Positions 8,341 through 16,542 are shown, counted from the first letter of the stretch. The stretch is 64,000 bases of DNA from an uncultured Oscillospiraceae bacterium (GCA_934481355.1 CAKSPH010000011.1:1-64000), one strand, 5' to 3'. Notes: a model not told the origin generated them from the sequence alone. Program-made: numbers and translations.

Positions 8341-8550
8341 TTTAGGGTGATTCCCACCGTATCTTGACATATTGATTTCTGCATTGATTTCTTCTAAGCT
8401 CATACCATCTGGGAAATCTATATCAGATTTAGCTCGCAAACAACGGAATGCCTGCATTGCTTTTTCACGGCTTATTTCTTGTTCATCATTTGTCGAGGAG
8501 CTGCCCTGCTTAACCTTATCCATTTCTGCATTAAACGTTTCACATGACAT
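8335..8550 (-). CDS. Small protein with antitoxin-like C-terminus (71 aa)
   Basis: The C-terminal DGMSLEEINAEINMSRYGG resembles the toxin-wrapping tail seen in some RelB/Axe-type antitoxins, where MSLDEINAEI is common. The N-terminal part (ETFNAEMDKVKQGSSS) is not a clear DNA-binding domain, and no toxin gene adjoins it, so the role is uncertain. AAGGAGGTG lies about 10-12 bases before ATG at 8550. The stop lies in the T-tract of the convergent integrase terminator. It may be an orphan antitoxin or an element-encoded regulator. Confidence 0.5.
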   Translation of the reverse strand: MSCETFNAEMDKVKQGSSSTNDEQEISREKAMQAFRCLRAKSDIDFPDGMSLEEINAEINMSRYGGNHPKK

Positions 8551-8642
8551 AGTGACAATGCACCTCCTTGTATTTATATTAACCCATTCTAAATTGTTTG
8601 TCAAGAGAACCACTTACAAGTTTAAGTATCCCACAACCCCAG

Positions 8643-8677
8643 TGTGACCAAAAGTGTGACCATTTTAACTGTGACCA
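8643..8677. repeat. Three direct repeats TGTGACCA near the element end
   Basis: TGTGACCA occurs at 8643-8650, 8655-8662 and 8670-8677. Short repeats beside an attachment site commonly serve as integrase or excisionase arm-binding sites, which fits their position between the integrase and the tRNA. The function is inferred. Confidence 0.5.
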
Positions 8678-8696
8678 AAGAAATCCGGACATAAGA

Positions 8697-8727
8697 AAAA
8701 CCGCTCAACCCTAACGGTTAAGCGGTT
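8697..8727 (-). terminator. Terminator downstream of tRNA-Arg
   Basis: On the minus strand a stem beginning AAACCGCTTAACC pairs with GGTTGAGCGGTTT and ends in a run of T. It lies just past the CCA end of the tRNA. Confidence 0.75.
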
Positions 8728-8733
8728 TTCTGT

Positions 8734-8810
8734 TGGCACGCCAGGAGGGATTCGAACCCCCGACCCTCTGGTTCGTAGCCAGATACTCTATCCAGCTGAG
8801 CTACTGGCGC
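8734..8810 (-). tRNA. tRNA-Arg (anticodon ACG), CCA encoded
   Basis: The 77-nt minus-strand sequence folds as a cloverleaf: acceptor 5' GCGCCAG pairs with CTGGCGT (one G-U), the D arm contains AGCTGGATAGAG, the anticodon loop is CTACGAA with anticodon ACG, and the T loop is GGTTCGAATCC, ending in G-CCA. It reads CGU-type arginine codons. Its 3' end faces the integrase, so it is the likely integration target. Confidence 0.95.
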
Positions 8811-8924
8811 TTACTGCTCATTCCTGAGCACTCATATATTATAACACAAGAAATCGATTTTGTCAACACCTTTTTCAAAAAAATTTATGTTTTTTCAAAA
8901 ATCTTAAATTAGAGAATAATATTC

Positions 8925-8951
8925 AGAAGACCCGGCAAAACCAGGTCTTCT
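8925..8951 (-). terminator. Hairpin after dapL
   Basis: AGAAGACC and GGTCTTCT (with inner C/G pairs) form a stem 27 bp past the dapL stop. The T-tract on the minus strand is weak, so termination strength is uncertain. Confidence 0.5.
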
Positions 8952-8977
8952 ATAATATTCCAAAATTCCATCCTATC

Positions 8978-10183
8978 TTACTTCTTAAGGAGCTTCTTAA
9001 ATCTCTCCATAGCTTCAGCGGTAAGTTCATGCGTGCTGAATGCAGTAAGTCTGAACCAGCCGTCTCCGTTTGCGCCAAAGCCAGCGCCAGGAGTTCCAAC
9101 CACCTGAATCTCATTGAGGAGATAATCAAAAAACGCCCAGCTATCCATACCGTTCGGGCTCTTCAGCCAGATATACGGAGAATTGATGCCGCCTGTGTAC
9201 TTTATTCCAAGCTCATCGCAGGTCTTTGCTATGATCTGTGCATTCTCCTGATAATATGCGATCGTTGCCTTTGTCTGCGCTTGTCCCTCGGGAGTAAAAA
9301 CAGCCTCAGCCGCGCGCTGTACAGGATAAGATACGCCATTGAATTTGCTTCCCTGACGTCTGTTCCAAAGGTCTGCTATCTTAACGTCCTCGCCGCTGCT
9401 GTTCTTCTGAACAAGCTCATCAGGAACGATGGTGTATCCGCAGCGTGTGCCGGTAAATCCTGCTGTCTTGGACAGCGAGCAGATCTCAATAGCGCACTTC
9501 TTGGCGCCCTCAATAAGATAAATGCTTCTGGGGAGTTCCGGCTCTGTAATGAACGCCTCATAGGCAGCGTCAAAAATTATAACCGCATTATTAGCCAGCG
9601 CGTAGTCCACCCACTCCTTAAGCTGAGCTTTTGTGTAGACAGAGCCGGTCGGATTGTTCGGAGAGCAGAGATAGATTATGTCAGCCTTTACATCCCTGGG
9701 AGGCATTGCGGCAAAGCCGTTCTCCTCGGTGGAATCTGCGTAAACAACAGTGTTTCCGCTCATTATGTTGCTGTCAACATATACAGGATATGCAGGATCC
9801 GTAACTACGACAGTATTGCCCTCGCCAAAGATGTCGATTATGTTGCCGCAGTCGCTCTTTGCACCATCGCTTATGTGGATAACAGCGGGATCAACCTCTG
9901 CGCCGAAGCTTTTATAATATCCGGAAACTGCTTCGCGGAGGAAGTCGTAGCCAGCGCCGCTGTCCTCATATCCACGGAAAGTCTCCTTCACACCCATTTC
10001 CTTTGCGGCTTTCACCATTGCGTCAACTACAACGGGAGCAAGCGGCTGCGTAACGTCGCCGATACCCATTCTGATGAGCTTTGCGTCAGGGCGAGCGGCA
10101 GTATAAGCCTTTATTCTCTTTGCAATATCAATAAAAAGGTAGTTCTTCTTCAGCTTGAAGAAATTTTCATTCAGCTTTGCCAT
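8978..10183 (-). CDS. dapL: LL-diaminopimelate aminotransferase
   Basis: This PLP enzyme converts tetrahydrodipicolinate and glutamate directly to LL-diaminopimelate for lysine and peptidoglycan, bypassing the succinylase/acetylase steps. The 401-aa product is full length. RMGIGDVTQPL near the N-terminus, SPNNPTGSVYTKAQL mid-protein, and the Schiff-base Lys in SLSKTAGFTGTRCGY are class I/II aminotransferase hallmarks with DapL-type context. ATG at 10183 is preferred because GAAAGGA precedes it; an upstream in-frame ATG at 10201 has no proper site. It is transcribed alone from its own promoter. Confidence 0.95.
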   Translation of the reverse strand: MAKLNENFFKLKKNYLFIDIAKRIKAYTAARPDAKLIRMGIGDVTQPLAPVVVDAMVKAAKEMGVKETFRGYEDSGAGYDFLREAVSGYYKSFGAEVDPAVIHISDGAKSDCGNIIDIFGEGNTVVVTDPAYPVYVDSNIMSGNTVVYADSTEENGFAAMPPRDVKADIIYLCSPNNPTGSVYTKAQLKEWVDYALANNAVIIFDAAYEAFITEPELPRSIYLIEGAKKCAIEICSLSKTAGFTGTRCGYTIVPDELVQKNSSGEDVKIADLWNRRQGSKFNGVSYPVQRAAEAVFTPEGQAQTKATIAYYQENAQIIAKTCDELGIKYTGGINSPYIWLKSPNGMDSWAFFDYLLNEIQVVGTPGAGFGANGDGWFRLTAFSTHELTAEAMERFKKLLKK

Positions 10184-10239
10184 ATTCTTTTGTCCTTTCA
10201 TTTTATGTACGCTTCCTGCGAAACGTTAGTCCACACTAT

Positions 10240-10268
10240 ATTTTACTATATTTCTTGCTGTTTGTCAA
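10240..10268 (-). promoter_or_regulatory. dapL promoter
   Basis: On the minus strand TTGACA (10268-10263) and TAAAAT (10245-10240) are 17 bp apart. Nothing coding was recognised in the remaining intergenic DNA from about 10270 to 10535. Confidence 0.7.
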
Positions 10269-10535
10269 TGCCTTTTGTATAAACGCGGGACATTTTAATC
10301 AGGGCAATACCGCACAAAGATTGCGCAGTCAGATTTTGGTCAGATTGTACAGCGAGGACGACGCATGGCTGGTCTGTCGGTCAGCTCCGGCACTTCGCGA
10401 CACCTCTCCCAGCACAAAGAGATACTCCTTGCTGTGACGAAATGCACAATATAACGATAAAATCGCATACCAAATACAAGATATTGTCCTCATGCTGTGC
10501 TGCCTTAGTTATCCATAAAACAAATGACGCATCTC

Positions 10536-10564
10536 TTGACAAGCAAAATAATATATGTTAAAAT
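10536..10564 (+). promoter_or_regulatory. Promoter of the 133-aa gene
   Basis: TTGACA at 10536-10541 and TAAAAT at 10559-10564, 17 bp apart, 36 bp before the ATG at 10600. Confidence 0.7.
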
Positions 10565-10599
10565 AGACATATAAAATCAGTCAGGAAAGTGGTGAAAAT

Positions 10600-11001
10600 A
10601 TGAGAGACCTTTCTAAAGCCATAAAAGCTTCCATGAAGTACGAGCTGTTTTCCGTAATTGACATACAGCAGACCGTAAACTTCATTTGCGAGTCATTTTC
10701 TGTTATTCCAATTACCATTGACCCGGATTCGCCTTGGATAGAGTTTCATTCTTCAAGAACTCACCGACTTGCCATTCTGATGCACAAGAATTACCGTCTG
10801 GCTTTTGTACTTTCGGAGCTGATATTCCTGAATCCGGACTTTCATATAGAATATACCAACGACTTTAACGCTCCTGAATGGTACATAGATGACATCGACA
10901 TTTTTAACAATGACTTCCGGCACATTCACTGGAACGAACCCGAATCGGTAGTTAATCCGAATTGCTTTAACCTTATGGATATGAAATTTGCAACTGAATG
11001 A
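10600..11001 (+). CDS. Unknown protein, 133 aa
   Basis: Not recognised. It is a soluble, acidic, aromatic-rich protein without signal peptide or membrane segments; the C-terminal half (PEWYIDDIDIFNNDFRHIHW) is rich in Asp, Asn and Trp. A near-consensus promoter, the GTGG site before the ATG and a terminator directly after the stop make it a convincing single-gene unit. No neighbour suggests a role. Confidence 0.7.
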   Translation: MRDLSKAIKASMKYELFSVIDIQQTVNFICESFSVIPITIDPDSPWIEFHSSRTHRLAILMHKNYRLAFVLSELIFLNPDFHIEYTNDFNAPEWYIDDIDIFNNDFRHIHWNEPESVVNPNCFNLMDMKFATE

Positions 11002-11007
11002 CATAGC

Positions 11008-11036
11008 AAATCCCGGAGCCGCTGCCCCGGGATTTT
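11008..11036 (+). terminator. Terminator between the 133-aa gene and the cotH gene
   Basis: AAATCCCGG and CCGGGATTT flank a short loop and can end transcription arriving from either side. Confidence 0.7.
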
Positions 11037-11070
11037 ATACTATATCATGAACTGTATACGAAGGCAGGTC

Positions 11071-13071
11071 CTATCTACGGTTCGCCCTGAAAAGGAAGGC
11101 AAACATCAATCCCGCGGCAATTACTCCTGCGCTGACAAGCAGACTGACCAGCCCTGTCGGAGTTCCGGAACTTTCCGTATCGCCCGGAGCGCCGGGGAAA
11201 TCCTGCTGTCCGCCGCCAAAGCCGCCCGGCCGGAAATCACTGTGGTTCTGGCTCTGGTCACTTGATTCTGATGTGGACTGCTTTCCTGATTCCTGCCGGG
11301 TATTTTCATTGCTGTCGGTCAAAGCTGTTTCGGGATTGTCAGACACATCTGCAACAGAATCCACGTTATCGTCGCGGAGACGGGTATCCGGTGTACTGTC
11401 CTGCGAAGCGGCTGTATTATCCGGAAGTTCCGGCGGAGTCTGCCCGTCGCCTGCCTGAGGAGCCTGCATTCCCTCGGGAGGTTCGCCCGGGAATCCGCCA
11501 AATCCGGCGTTCCCGTTCCCGGGAGCGCCATTCTCCATTTGCTCGCCGCCCCGGCCTCCGCCCATTCCTCCCATAACGGAGATGTCTATAGCAGAGGTGT
11601 CAATAAGCGCGTCCGATGATTTCTGTGCGCTGTCGGTAGATGGTATCGTTCCGTCAAGCTGACCCGTAACGCTTTCTGCACGGAGCGCTACTACCTGAAC
11701 CAGCATTTCAGCCGCTTCATTGTACTCATCGCTGGTGTAGAATGCATTAGGGTCGGTGCTTACAAGCTCGTCTATCTGACTTCTTATTCGGTCATATGTC
11801 TGCTGGAACACTCCCCCGCCGACATACTCATCGCAGAGTATCCTCAGATATTCGTGATACTTTGCAAGGTACTCCTCATTCGCAAGTATCTCGTCAAAAA
11901 ACTGCGTACCGGAAAAAGGCGTATCGATCGCGTCATTTACTGCTGTGGAGGTTGTTCCGTTCATTCCGCCGAACGACAGGTTATAATCCCACGGTATCAG
12001 GTTCAGCTTCCCGCCGCTCTCGTACAGATAATAGTTGTGAGCCATGTTCCCGCTCAGGCTGTCAAGATTCACCACAAATTCATGCGCCGCCATATATTTC
12101 AACAGGTTATCCATATCAAGGTACGATTCAATGCCGCTGCCCTCGGCAGCAGCTTTGAGCGCAGCCACAACGCGCCTGTGGTCTGATTTGCCGGTGCTTC
12201 CTATTTCTCCGTCCCAGATATCGGAATAGCTGTCGAGATCATCGTCCGTGTAATTCAGATCGGAACCCCCGGAGCTTCCGAAACCGCCAAATCCGCCCGG
12301 CATCCCGCCGCGGTCACGCTTCGTATCGTCCTGCTGACCTGAATTATCTGCGCTGTTCTGCTGTTCTGACGGAGGCGTGAAATCTCCGGAATCAGGTTTA
12401 CCACCGTTTTCGCGCTTTTCCCCGTTGCCGCCGCCCATTTCCATAGAGTCAGGCTTATACAGCGCTCCGCTTACGGTGCCGTAGTTTCTCATCAGGAAGC
12501 TGTCCTCGACTGCTTCAAGTGCGAGGTACACTCCCCAGTACCCGCCGTTTACCGAGATCTTCGCGTAGTTGTAAAGGGAGCAGTCCGCGCCAAGATACGC
12601 GAACATATCGTAGGCTATCGCCTCTTTCATGTTGGTGGCGTCGGCGTAGTTGTTGTTGAGTATCAGCTTATCCAGCCCGAAACAGGTCTGTCCGTCAATG
12701 TAGTGGTCGAACTCCAGCTTGAAGCTGTAACGGTCGGTGGTCGGGTCGTTCACGATGGAGGAAAGGCTGGTATTCCCCTTAGGACGTATGGCAACACTGT
12801 AAAATGTGGTTCCGTTCACTACCACATCACATTTACTGTATTCCTCGGCGGCGGCATTGTCCAGCATATCCTGCCAGTCGTCCTCGTCCATAAGGATATC
12901 TACCGTCATAATGCTGTCATGACTGAACAGCCTGGTTTCATACTGCATGGGAACTCCGCCGTCTGCCCCGGCAAACACCGTGCCGGAAAATATGCACAGC
13001 AGCAGGCTGACCGCAAGCGCGGCGGAGATCGCAGCTATTGCAATGCGTTCCGCGAGTTTTGTTCCTAGCAC
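11071..13071 (-). CDS. CotH kinase family protein, secreted and membrane-anchored
   Basis: CotH proteins are atypical secreted protein kinases, known from spore coats and also found in other surface proteins. The 666-aa product has an N-terminal signal/membrane segment (AIAAISAALAVSLLLCIF), a CotH domain at about 60-450 with YSFKLEFDHY, LDKLILNNNYADATNMKEAIA and the active-site-like LIPWDYNLSFGG, a Gly/Met/Pro/Asn-rich low-complexity stretch, and a C-terminal helix (LVSLLVSAGVIAAGLMFAFL) with a basic tail. GTG at 13071 follows GAGGAGG. It is the last gene of an operon with a DUF4956 membrane protein and a VTC-type polyphosphate polymerase, a combination recurrent in Firmicutes and Actinobacteria. 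The phosphorylated target is unknown. Confidence 0.88.
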   Translation of the reverse strand: MLGTKLAERIAIAAISAALAVSLLLCIFSGTVFAGADGGVPMQYETRLFSHDSIMTVDILMDEDDWQDMLDNAAAEEYSKCDVVVNGTTFYSVAIRPKGNTSLSSIVNDPTTDRYSFKLEFDHYIDGQTCFGLDKLILNNNYADATNMKEAIAYDMFAYLGADCSLYNYAKISVNGGYWGVYLALEAVEDSFLMRNYGTVSGALYKPDSMEMGGGNGEKRENGGKPDSGDFTPPSEQQNSADNSGQQDDTKRDRGGMPGGFGGFGSSGGSDLNYTDDDLDSYSDIWDGEIGSTGKSDHRRVVAALKAAAEGSGIESYLDMDNLLKYMAAHEFVVNLDSLSGNMAHNYYLYESGGKLNLIPWDYNLSFGGMNGTTSTAVNDAIDTPFSGTQFFDEILANEEYLAKYHEYLRILCDEYVGGGVFQQTYDRIRSQIDELVSTDPNAFYTSDEYNEAAEMLVQVVALRAESVTGQLDGTIPSTDSAQKSSDALIDTSAIDISVMGGMGGGRGGEQMENGAPGNGNAGFGGFPGEPPEGMQAPQAGDGQTPPELPDNTAASQDSTPDTRLRDDNVDSVADVSDNPETALTDSNENTRQESGKQSTSESSDQSQNHSDFRPGGFGGGQQDFPGAPGDTESSGTPTGLVSLLVSAGVIAAGLMFAFLFRANRR

Positions 13072-13082
13072 GGCGCACCTCC

Positions 13083-13754
13083 TCAGGACATATATTCGCC
13101 GTTGTAGCTTACAAGCGCCGCATTAGTCACGCCTTCAAGCTGAATCAGGCTGTTCACGAAATCCGTGGAGCTTCCGGTTATCCTGACCTCCGCGGTAAGC
13201 TCAATGCCGCTGGCGTTAACGGACTTGCTCTTGACCACAAAGCGCTTTACGGAGCGGGAAACGAGATCCAGAGCCGCCTTTTCAGCCTCGTCGTTCCCGG
13301 CGTTTATCACAACAATATACGGAGTTTCAACGTGCTTCCTGTTCGCAAAGATCATCAGCACAATGCCGATGATAACGGAGCCTGCAATGGCAAGCGGGAT
13401 CATTCCGGCGCCGATAACTATTCCTGCGGCAATAGCCCAGAAAAGGAAAACTATCTCCATCGGCTCCTTTATCGCCGTGCGGAATCTCACGATGGAAAGC
13501 GCTCCGACCATACCAAGGGAAAGAACTACATTCGAAGTTACCGCCATTATTACAAGGGTTGTCACCATTGAAAGCCCGATGAGTGAAAGCGCGAATCCGG
13601 TGGAATACATCACGCCGGTGAATGTTTTCTTGTACACAAGAAATATGAAAAGCCCGAGAGCAAGCGCAAACGCTAGTCCTATCAGGGTATCGAGCACTGA
13701 AAATTCTGTTACGCTTTCAAGAAAGCTGGACTTGAAAATATCGCTGAATGTCAT
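13083..13754 (-). CDS. DUF4956 membrane protein
   Basis: A 223-aa protein with about four membrane helices in the first 140 residues, including the conserved LGMVGALSIVRFRTAIKEP loop, and a cytoplasmic alpha/beta C-terminal domain. DUF4956 proteins are repeatedly encoded beside VTC-domain polyphosphate polymerases and CotH proteins, as here; their biochemical role is not established, and they could be a membrane partner of the polymerase. GGAGG precedes the ATG. The stop is 12 bp before the cotH GTG, indicating co-transcription. Confidence 0.88.
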   Translation of the reverse strand: MTFSDIFKSSFLESVTEFSVLDTLIGLAFALALGLFIFLVYKKTFTGVMYSTGFALSLIGLSMVTTLVIMAVTSNVVLSLGMVGALSIVRFRTAIKEPMEIVFLFWAIAAGIVIGAGMIPLAIAGSVIIGIVLMIFANRKHVETPYIVVINAGNDEAEKAALDLVSRSVKRFVVKSKSVNASGIELTAEVRITGSSTDFVNSLIQLEGVTNAALVSYNGEYMS

Positions 13755-13766
13755 TGTAAACCTCCG

Positions 13767-14453
13767 TTATCCGAATCTGCGGCAGGCTCCGTATTTGGAG
13801 AATGCCTGCTGTCTTATTCCGTCCGTCTGAATTATGTCCGATATTATGCCCGGCAGGAAATCGTCGTACTTGACCTCCATTATCATCTCCCCGGGGTCGT
13901 CACAGGCGCTGATGTCGCTGCGGCTTCCGAGCAGCTCACGGCTGAACATCGTGGTGCGTACGTTCATGTCGAATGTCACGCGGACATTCCCGGGGCCGTA
14001 GATGTATGGCTCCCGCTCGTAGCTGACAAGCACCCTCGGCCGCAGGAGCTGGGTCTGCATTTTGCTGAGAAGCTCCTTTAACAGCGCGCCGCTTCCCTCG
14101 ATTTCGGACAGATCCCCGGAAAGCATCCTCCGGCAGTCATCGTATGAAATATACTCCGCGCACTTCATGCACAGCCCGTGGTGCTTTATTTTTTTCTCGA
14201 GGGTCAGGCTGTGCGTGTCGTCATTATAATATCGTATTCGGAACTTTTCCCGCCGGGATATTCCGTTGACCTTTTCGCGAAGCGCCTTATCGTCGCAGTT
14301 GTCGAAATATATGCTGTGTATCGCATATCTTCCGCTGTCATCGGTGTGCGGGTCGGACTTCATTACAAGACTGAGCCTGCTCCGCAGTGCGAGAAAATCG
14401 GCATATCCTATCGAGTATTTCAGCTCGTGCCTGTATCTTGGCTGTTTTTCCAT
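13767..14453 (-). CDS. Polyphosphate polymerase domain protein (VTC family)
   Basis: VTC-domain proteins polymerise the gamma-phosphate of ATP into polyphosphate inside a basic tunnel. The 228-aa single-domain protein shows family landmarks in order: RHELKYSI at the N-terminus, the basic strand KFRIRYYND, LEKKIKHHGLCMK, the conserved VSYEREPYIYG, VTFDMNVRT and MIMEVKYDDFLP. It is first in the operon with DUF4956 and CotH genes and is preceded by an activator-type promoter. The family assignment is strong; polyphosphate as product is inferred from the family. Confidence 0.9.
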   Translation of the reverse strand: MEKQPRYRHELKYSIGYADFLALRSRLSLVMKSDPHTDDSGRYAIHSIYFDNCDDKALREKVNGISRREKFRIRYYNDDTHSLTLEKKIKHHGLCMKCAEYISYDDCRRMLSGDLSEIEGSGALLKELLSKMQTQLLRPRVLVSYEREPYIYGPGNVRVTFDMNVRTTMFSRELLGSRSDISACDDPGEMIMEVKYDDFLPGIISDIIQTDGIRQQAFSKYGACRRFG

Positions 14454-14482
14454 AGCGGTTCTCCTTTCGTGTTTATGTTAGA

Positions 14483-14540
14483 ATTTTACCGCCGCAAGCT
14501 GAAATCCACCTGAAATTCAATCTGAAATTAACGTGAAATT
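14483..14540 (-). promoter_or_regulatory. Operon promoter with four phased CTGAAA repeats
   Basis: On the plus strand TGAAAT/TGAAATT motifs start at 14500, 14511, 14523 and 14534, about one helical turn apart. They lie just upstream of a minus-strand -10 (TAAAAT, 14488-14483), where no good -35 is seen. This is the layout of an OmpR/PhoB-type activated promoter. The same arrangement precedes the neighbouring response-regulator gene. Confidence 0.55.
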
Positions 14541-14548
14541 TACATAAA

Positions 14549-14576
14549 TCTGACCTGCCGGAATCCGACAGGTCAG
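14549..14576 (-). terminator. Hairpin after the histidine kinase gene
   Basis: CTGACCTG and CAGGTCAG pair with further inner G-C pairs, directly after the kinase stop; the T-tract is short. Confidence 0.55.
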
Positions 14577-14581
14577 ATAAT

Positions 14582-15784
14582 TTATATATTTACTCTGAAT
14601 ATCACCTGGTCGCCGTCATGGAGCCGCGCAGATATCTTCCCGCCGTGCGCTTCGGCTATCTCCTTTGCGGCGGCGAGTCCAAGACCGCTCCCGGGGCTGC
14701 TGCGCGACTTGTCCGAGCGGTAGAACCTCTCGAAAAAATGCGGAAGCTCATCGTTCTCTATTCCGGTGCACCTGTTCTCAGCTGAAAGCTCCGCATGACG
14801 GCCCTGCCGCTTTACTCTGAGCGTTATCGTACTTCCGGGATCGGAATATTTCATAGCGTTGTCAAGCAATATGGAGGTAAGCTTCTGGAACGCTCCCATA
14901 TCCCCGACTATTCTGACATCATCGTCAATGTCCATCTCAAGGCGCTTTCCGGCGGCATTCGCGGTCATGGTGAACGCCTCGGCGATTTCCCATGCGGCGT
15001 CAGACAGGGAAAATTCGGCGCGCTCGCGGAAGGGCTGTTCCTCGGATAATCTTGACAGCATAACCAGCTCGTTCACCAGCCCCGAGAGCCGCTCCGACTG
15101 GCGGCGGATATTCTCGACCCACTCGTTGCCGGGTATCTCAATATCGAGTACGTCCGCACTTGTAGAAATCGCGGTTATCGGAGTTTTCAGCTCATGCCCG
15201 GCGTCGGTTATAAAGCGCTTCTGCTGCTCGATATTCCGCACAAACGGCTCTGTTACGCGCTTAGAGAATACCCCAACAAGCACCCCGACCGCGGCAAGAC
15301 AGATAAGCCCCACTCCGCATGACACAACAAGCAGCGTACGCATGAAACCCTGCTCCTGCGAGATATTCAGGAAAATGAGCCGGCTGCCTCTCGCCGTGCC
15401 CTGAACAAGAAACCGGTACTCCCCTATGCTCCCTTTTTCCCTGCCGGAAGCGAATATTTTCCGGGCGTATTCCTCCGCCTGTTCTTCGGTGACGCTCTTC
15501 ACGAAATCTGTATTCAGGGAGTATATCGAACCGTCCCCGGAAACGTCAACCGTAAAATACCGCATCATGTAGCGCATTTCCGGGGAACCGCCAAACGGCT
15601 TTCCGCCGTGGTCGTCAGGAGGTTCCATATCGTCATGCTGCGCGAACATCATCAGAGTGTTGTCAGTGCGGTCGGTGGTTACAACGTAGTTCCACATATT
15701 TATCCCGAAAATCAGCACGGCAAGGACTGCGCTCACCGCCGCCAGCGCCGAAAGGACGAATCTCCTGCGGAGCTTTTTCAGCAT
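14582..15784 (-). CDS. Sensor histidine kinase next to the polyphosphate/CotH operon
   Basis: A membrane kinase of 400 aa: one TM helix at about 10-30, an extracytoplasmic sensor of about 120 residues, a second TM (VVSCGVGLICLAAVGVLVGV), then a HisKA domain with phosphoacceptor His in FITDAGHELKTPIT, and an HATPase domain with N-box LLDNAMKYS and G-box GSGLGLAAAKEIAEAHGG. The start overlaps the response-regulator stop by 7 bp, with GGAGG before it, so the pair is co-translated. The gene sits directly upstream of the VTC operon in the same orientation. The signal sensed is unknown. Confidence 0.93.
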   Translation of the reverse strand: MLKKLRRRFVLSALAAVSAVLAVLIFGINMWNYVVTTDRTDNTLMMFAQHDDMEPPDDHGGKPFGGSPEMRYMMRYFTVDVSGDGSIYSLNTDFVKSVTEEQAEEYARKIFASGREKGSIGEYRFLVQGTARGSRLIFLNISQEQGFMRTLLVVSCGVGLICLAAVGVLVGVFSKRVTEPFVRNIEQQKRFITDAGHELKTPITAISTSADVLDIEIPGNEWVENIRRQSERLSGLVNELVMLSRLSEEQPFRERAEFSLSDAAWEIAEAFTMTANAAGKRLEMDIDDDVRIVGDMGAFQKLTSILLDNAMKYSDPGSTITLRVKRQGRHAELSAENRCTGIENDELPHFFERFYRSDKSRSSPGSGLGLAAAKEIAEAHGGKISARLHDGDQVIFRVNI

Positions 15785-16452
15785 TGCGGCACCTCCAGGG
15801 AATATCCAGCGCCGCGCACCGTGCGAAGCTCAATATCCGAACCTATTCCGCGGAGCTTCCTGCGCAGGAAGCCTATGTAAGTCCACACGACATCGCTTGA
15901 CGTGTCGCTGTCGAAGCCCCACACCCTGTCCATGATGAATTCCGTAGAGAATATTCTGTGCGGATTTCGCATGAAAAGCTCCATTATCTGAAATTCCTTG
16001 TTATTGAGCTGCACCGTACCCTGGCAGCTCAGCTCGTAGGTGTCGCAAGAGAGCTTCGTTGAACCGCAGACTATTTCCGGGGAAATATAGCTTCCGCTCC
16101 GTCTGGAGAGCGCCTTTACCCGGGCTATGAATTCCGCTGTGGCAAAGGGCTTAGGCAGATAATCGTCCGCGCCGGCATTAAGCCCGGCGACCCTGTCCTC
16201 TATCTCGGCTTTCGCCGTGAGGAGCATTACAGGAGTACGGTCTCCGGAGGCGCGTATTGCTTTCAGCACCTCTATTCCATCGAGCCTGGGCATCATTATG
16301 TCCAGCACGATAACGTCGTATTTCCCGACATTCAGGAAGTCAAGGGCTTCCCTGCCGTCTGCGGCTGTGTCTACCGTGAATTTACTGCGCTCCAGCAGCG
16401 CCCGGAGCGCCTTTGAAATCATTACCTCGTCCTCAGCTATTAGTACTCTCAT
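15778..16452 (-). CDS. OmpR-family response regulator
   Basis: A 224-aa regulator with a receiver domain (acidic pocket EDE near residue 7, phospho-acceptor Asp in VIVLDIMMPRLDG near 51, Thr/Lys switch in LLTAKA and LPKPFA) and a C-terminal winged helix (LNNKEFQIMELFM, and DVVWTYIGFLRRKLRGIG). It is cotranscribed with the kinase at 14582. OmpR/PhoB regulators bind tandem direct repeats near one helical turn apart, and such repeats lie in front of this gene and of the VTC operon. Confidence 0.94.
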   Translation of the reverse strand: MRVLIAEDEVMISKALRALLERSKFTVDTAADGREALDFLNVGKYDVIVLDIMMPRLDGIEVLKAIRASGDRTPVMLLTAKAEIEDRVAGLNAGADDYLPKPFATAEFIARVKALSRRSGSYISPEIVCGSTKLSCDTYELSCQGTVQLNNKEFQIMELFMRNPHRIFSTEFIMDRVWGFDSDTSSDVVWTYIGFLRRKLRGIGSDIELRTVRGAGYSLEVPQC

Positions 16453-16482
16453 ATTACGCCGCCTTTCATCTGTTCTGATTCA

Positions 16483-16527
16483 AGTATAATACGCCACCCT
16501 GAAAACCAGTTGAAAAAAACTGAAAAA
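16483..16527 (-). promoter_or_regulatory. Two-component promoter with three CTGAAA-like repeats
   Basis: TGAAAA motifs begin at 16500, 16511 and 16521 on the plus strand. The minus-strand -10 TATACT occupies 16488-16483, so the nearest repeat is 12 bp from it, the same distance as at 14488/14500. This suggests autoregulation by the response regulator. Confidence 0.5.
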
Positions 16528-16542
16528 TCATATGATCTGCAA

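Noticed and set aside
1..8733. Search for an attL copy of the tRNA-Arg 3' end
   Set aside because: No second copy of the tRNA 3' sequence was found by eye within the window, so the left boundary of the element was left open rather than guessed.
9029..10282. Long plus-strand reading frame (417 codons) opposite dapL
   Set aside because: It is a shadow of dapL: low-complexity Cys/Ser/Leu-rich translation, no ribosome binding site, and dapL is a clear full-length enzyme on the other strand.
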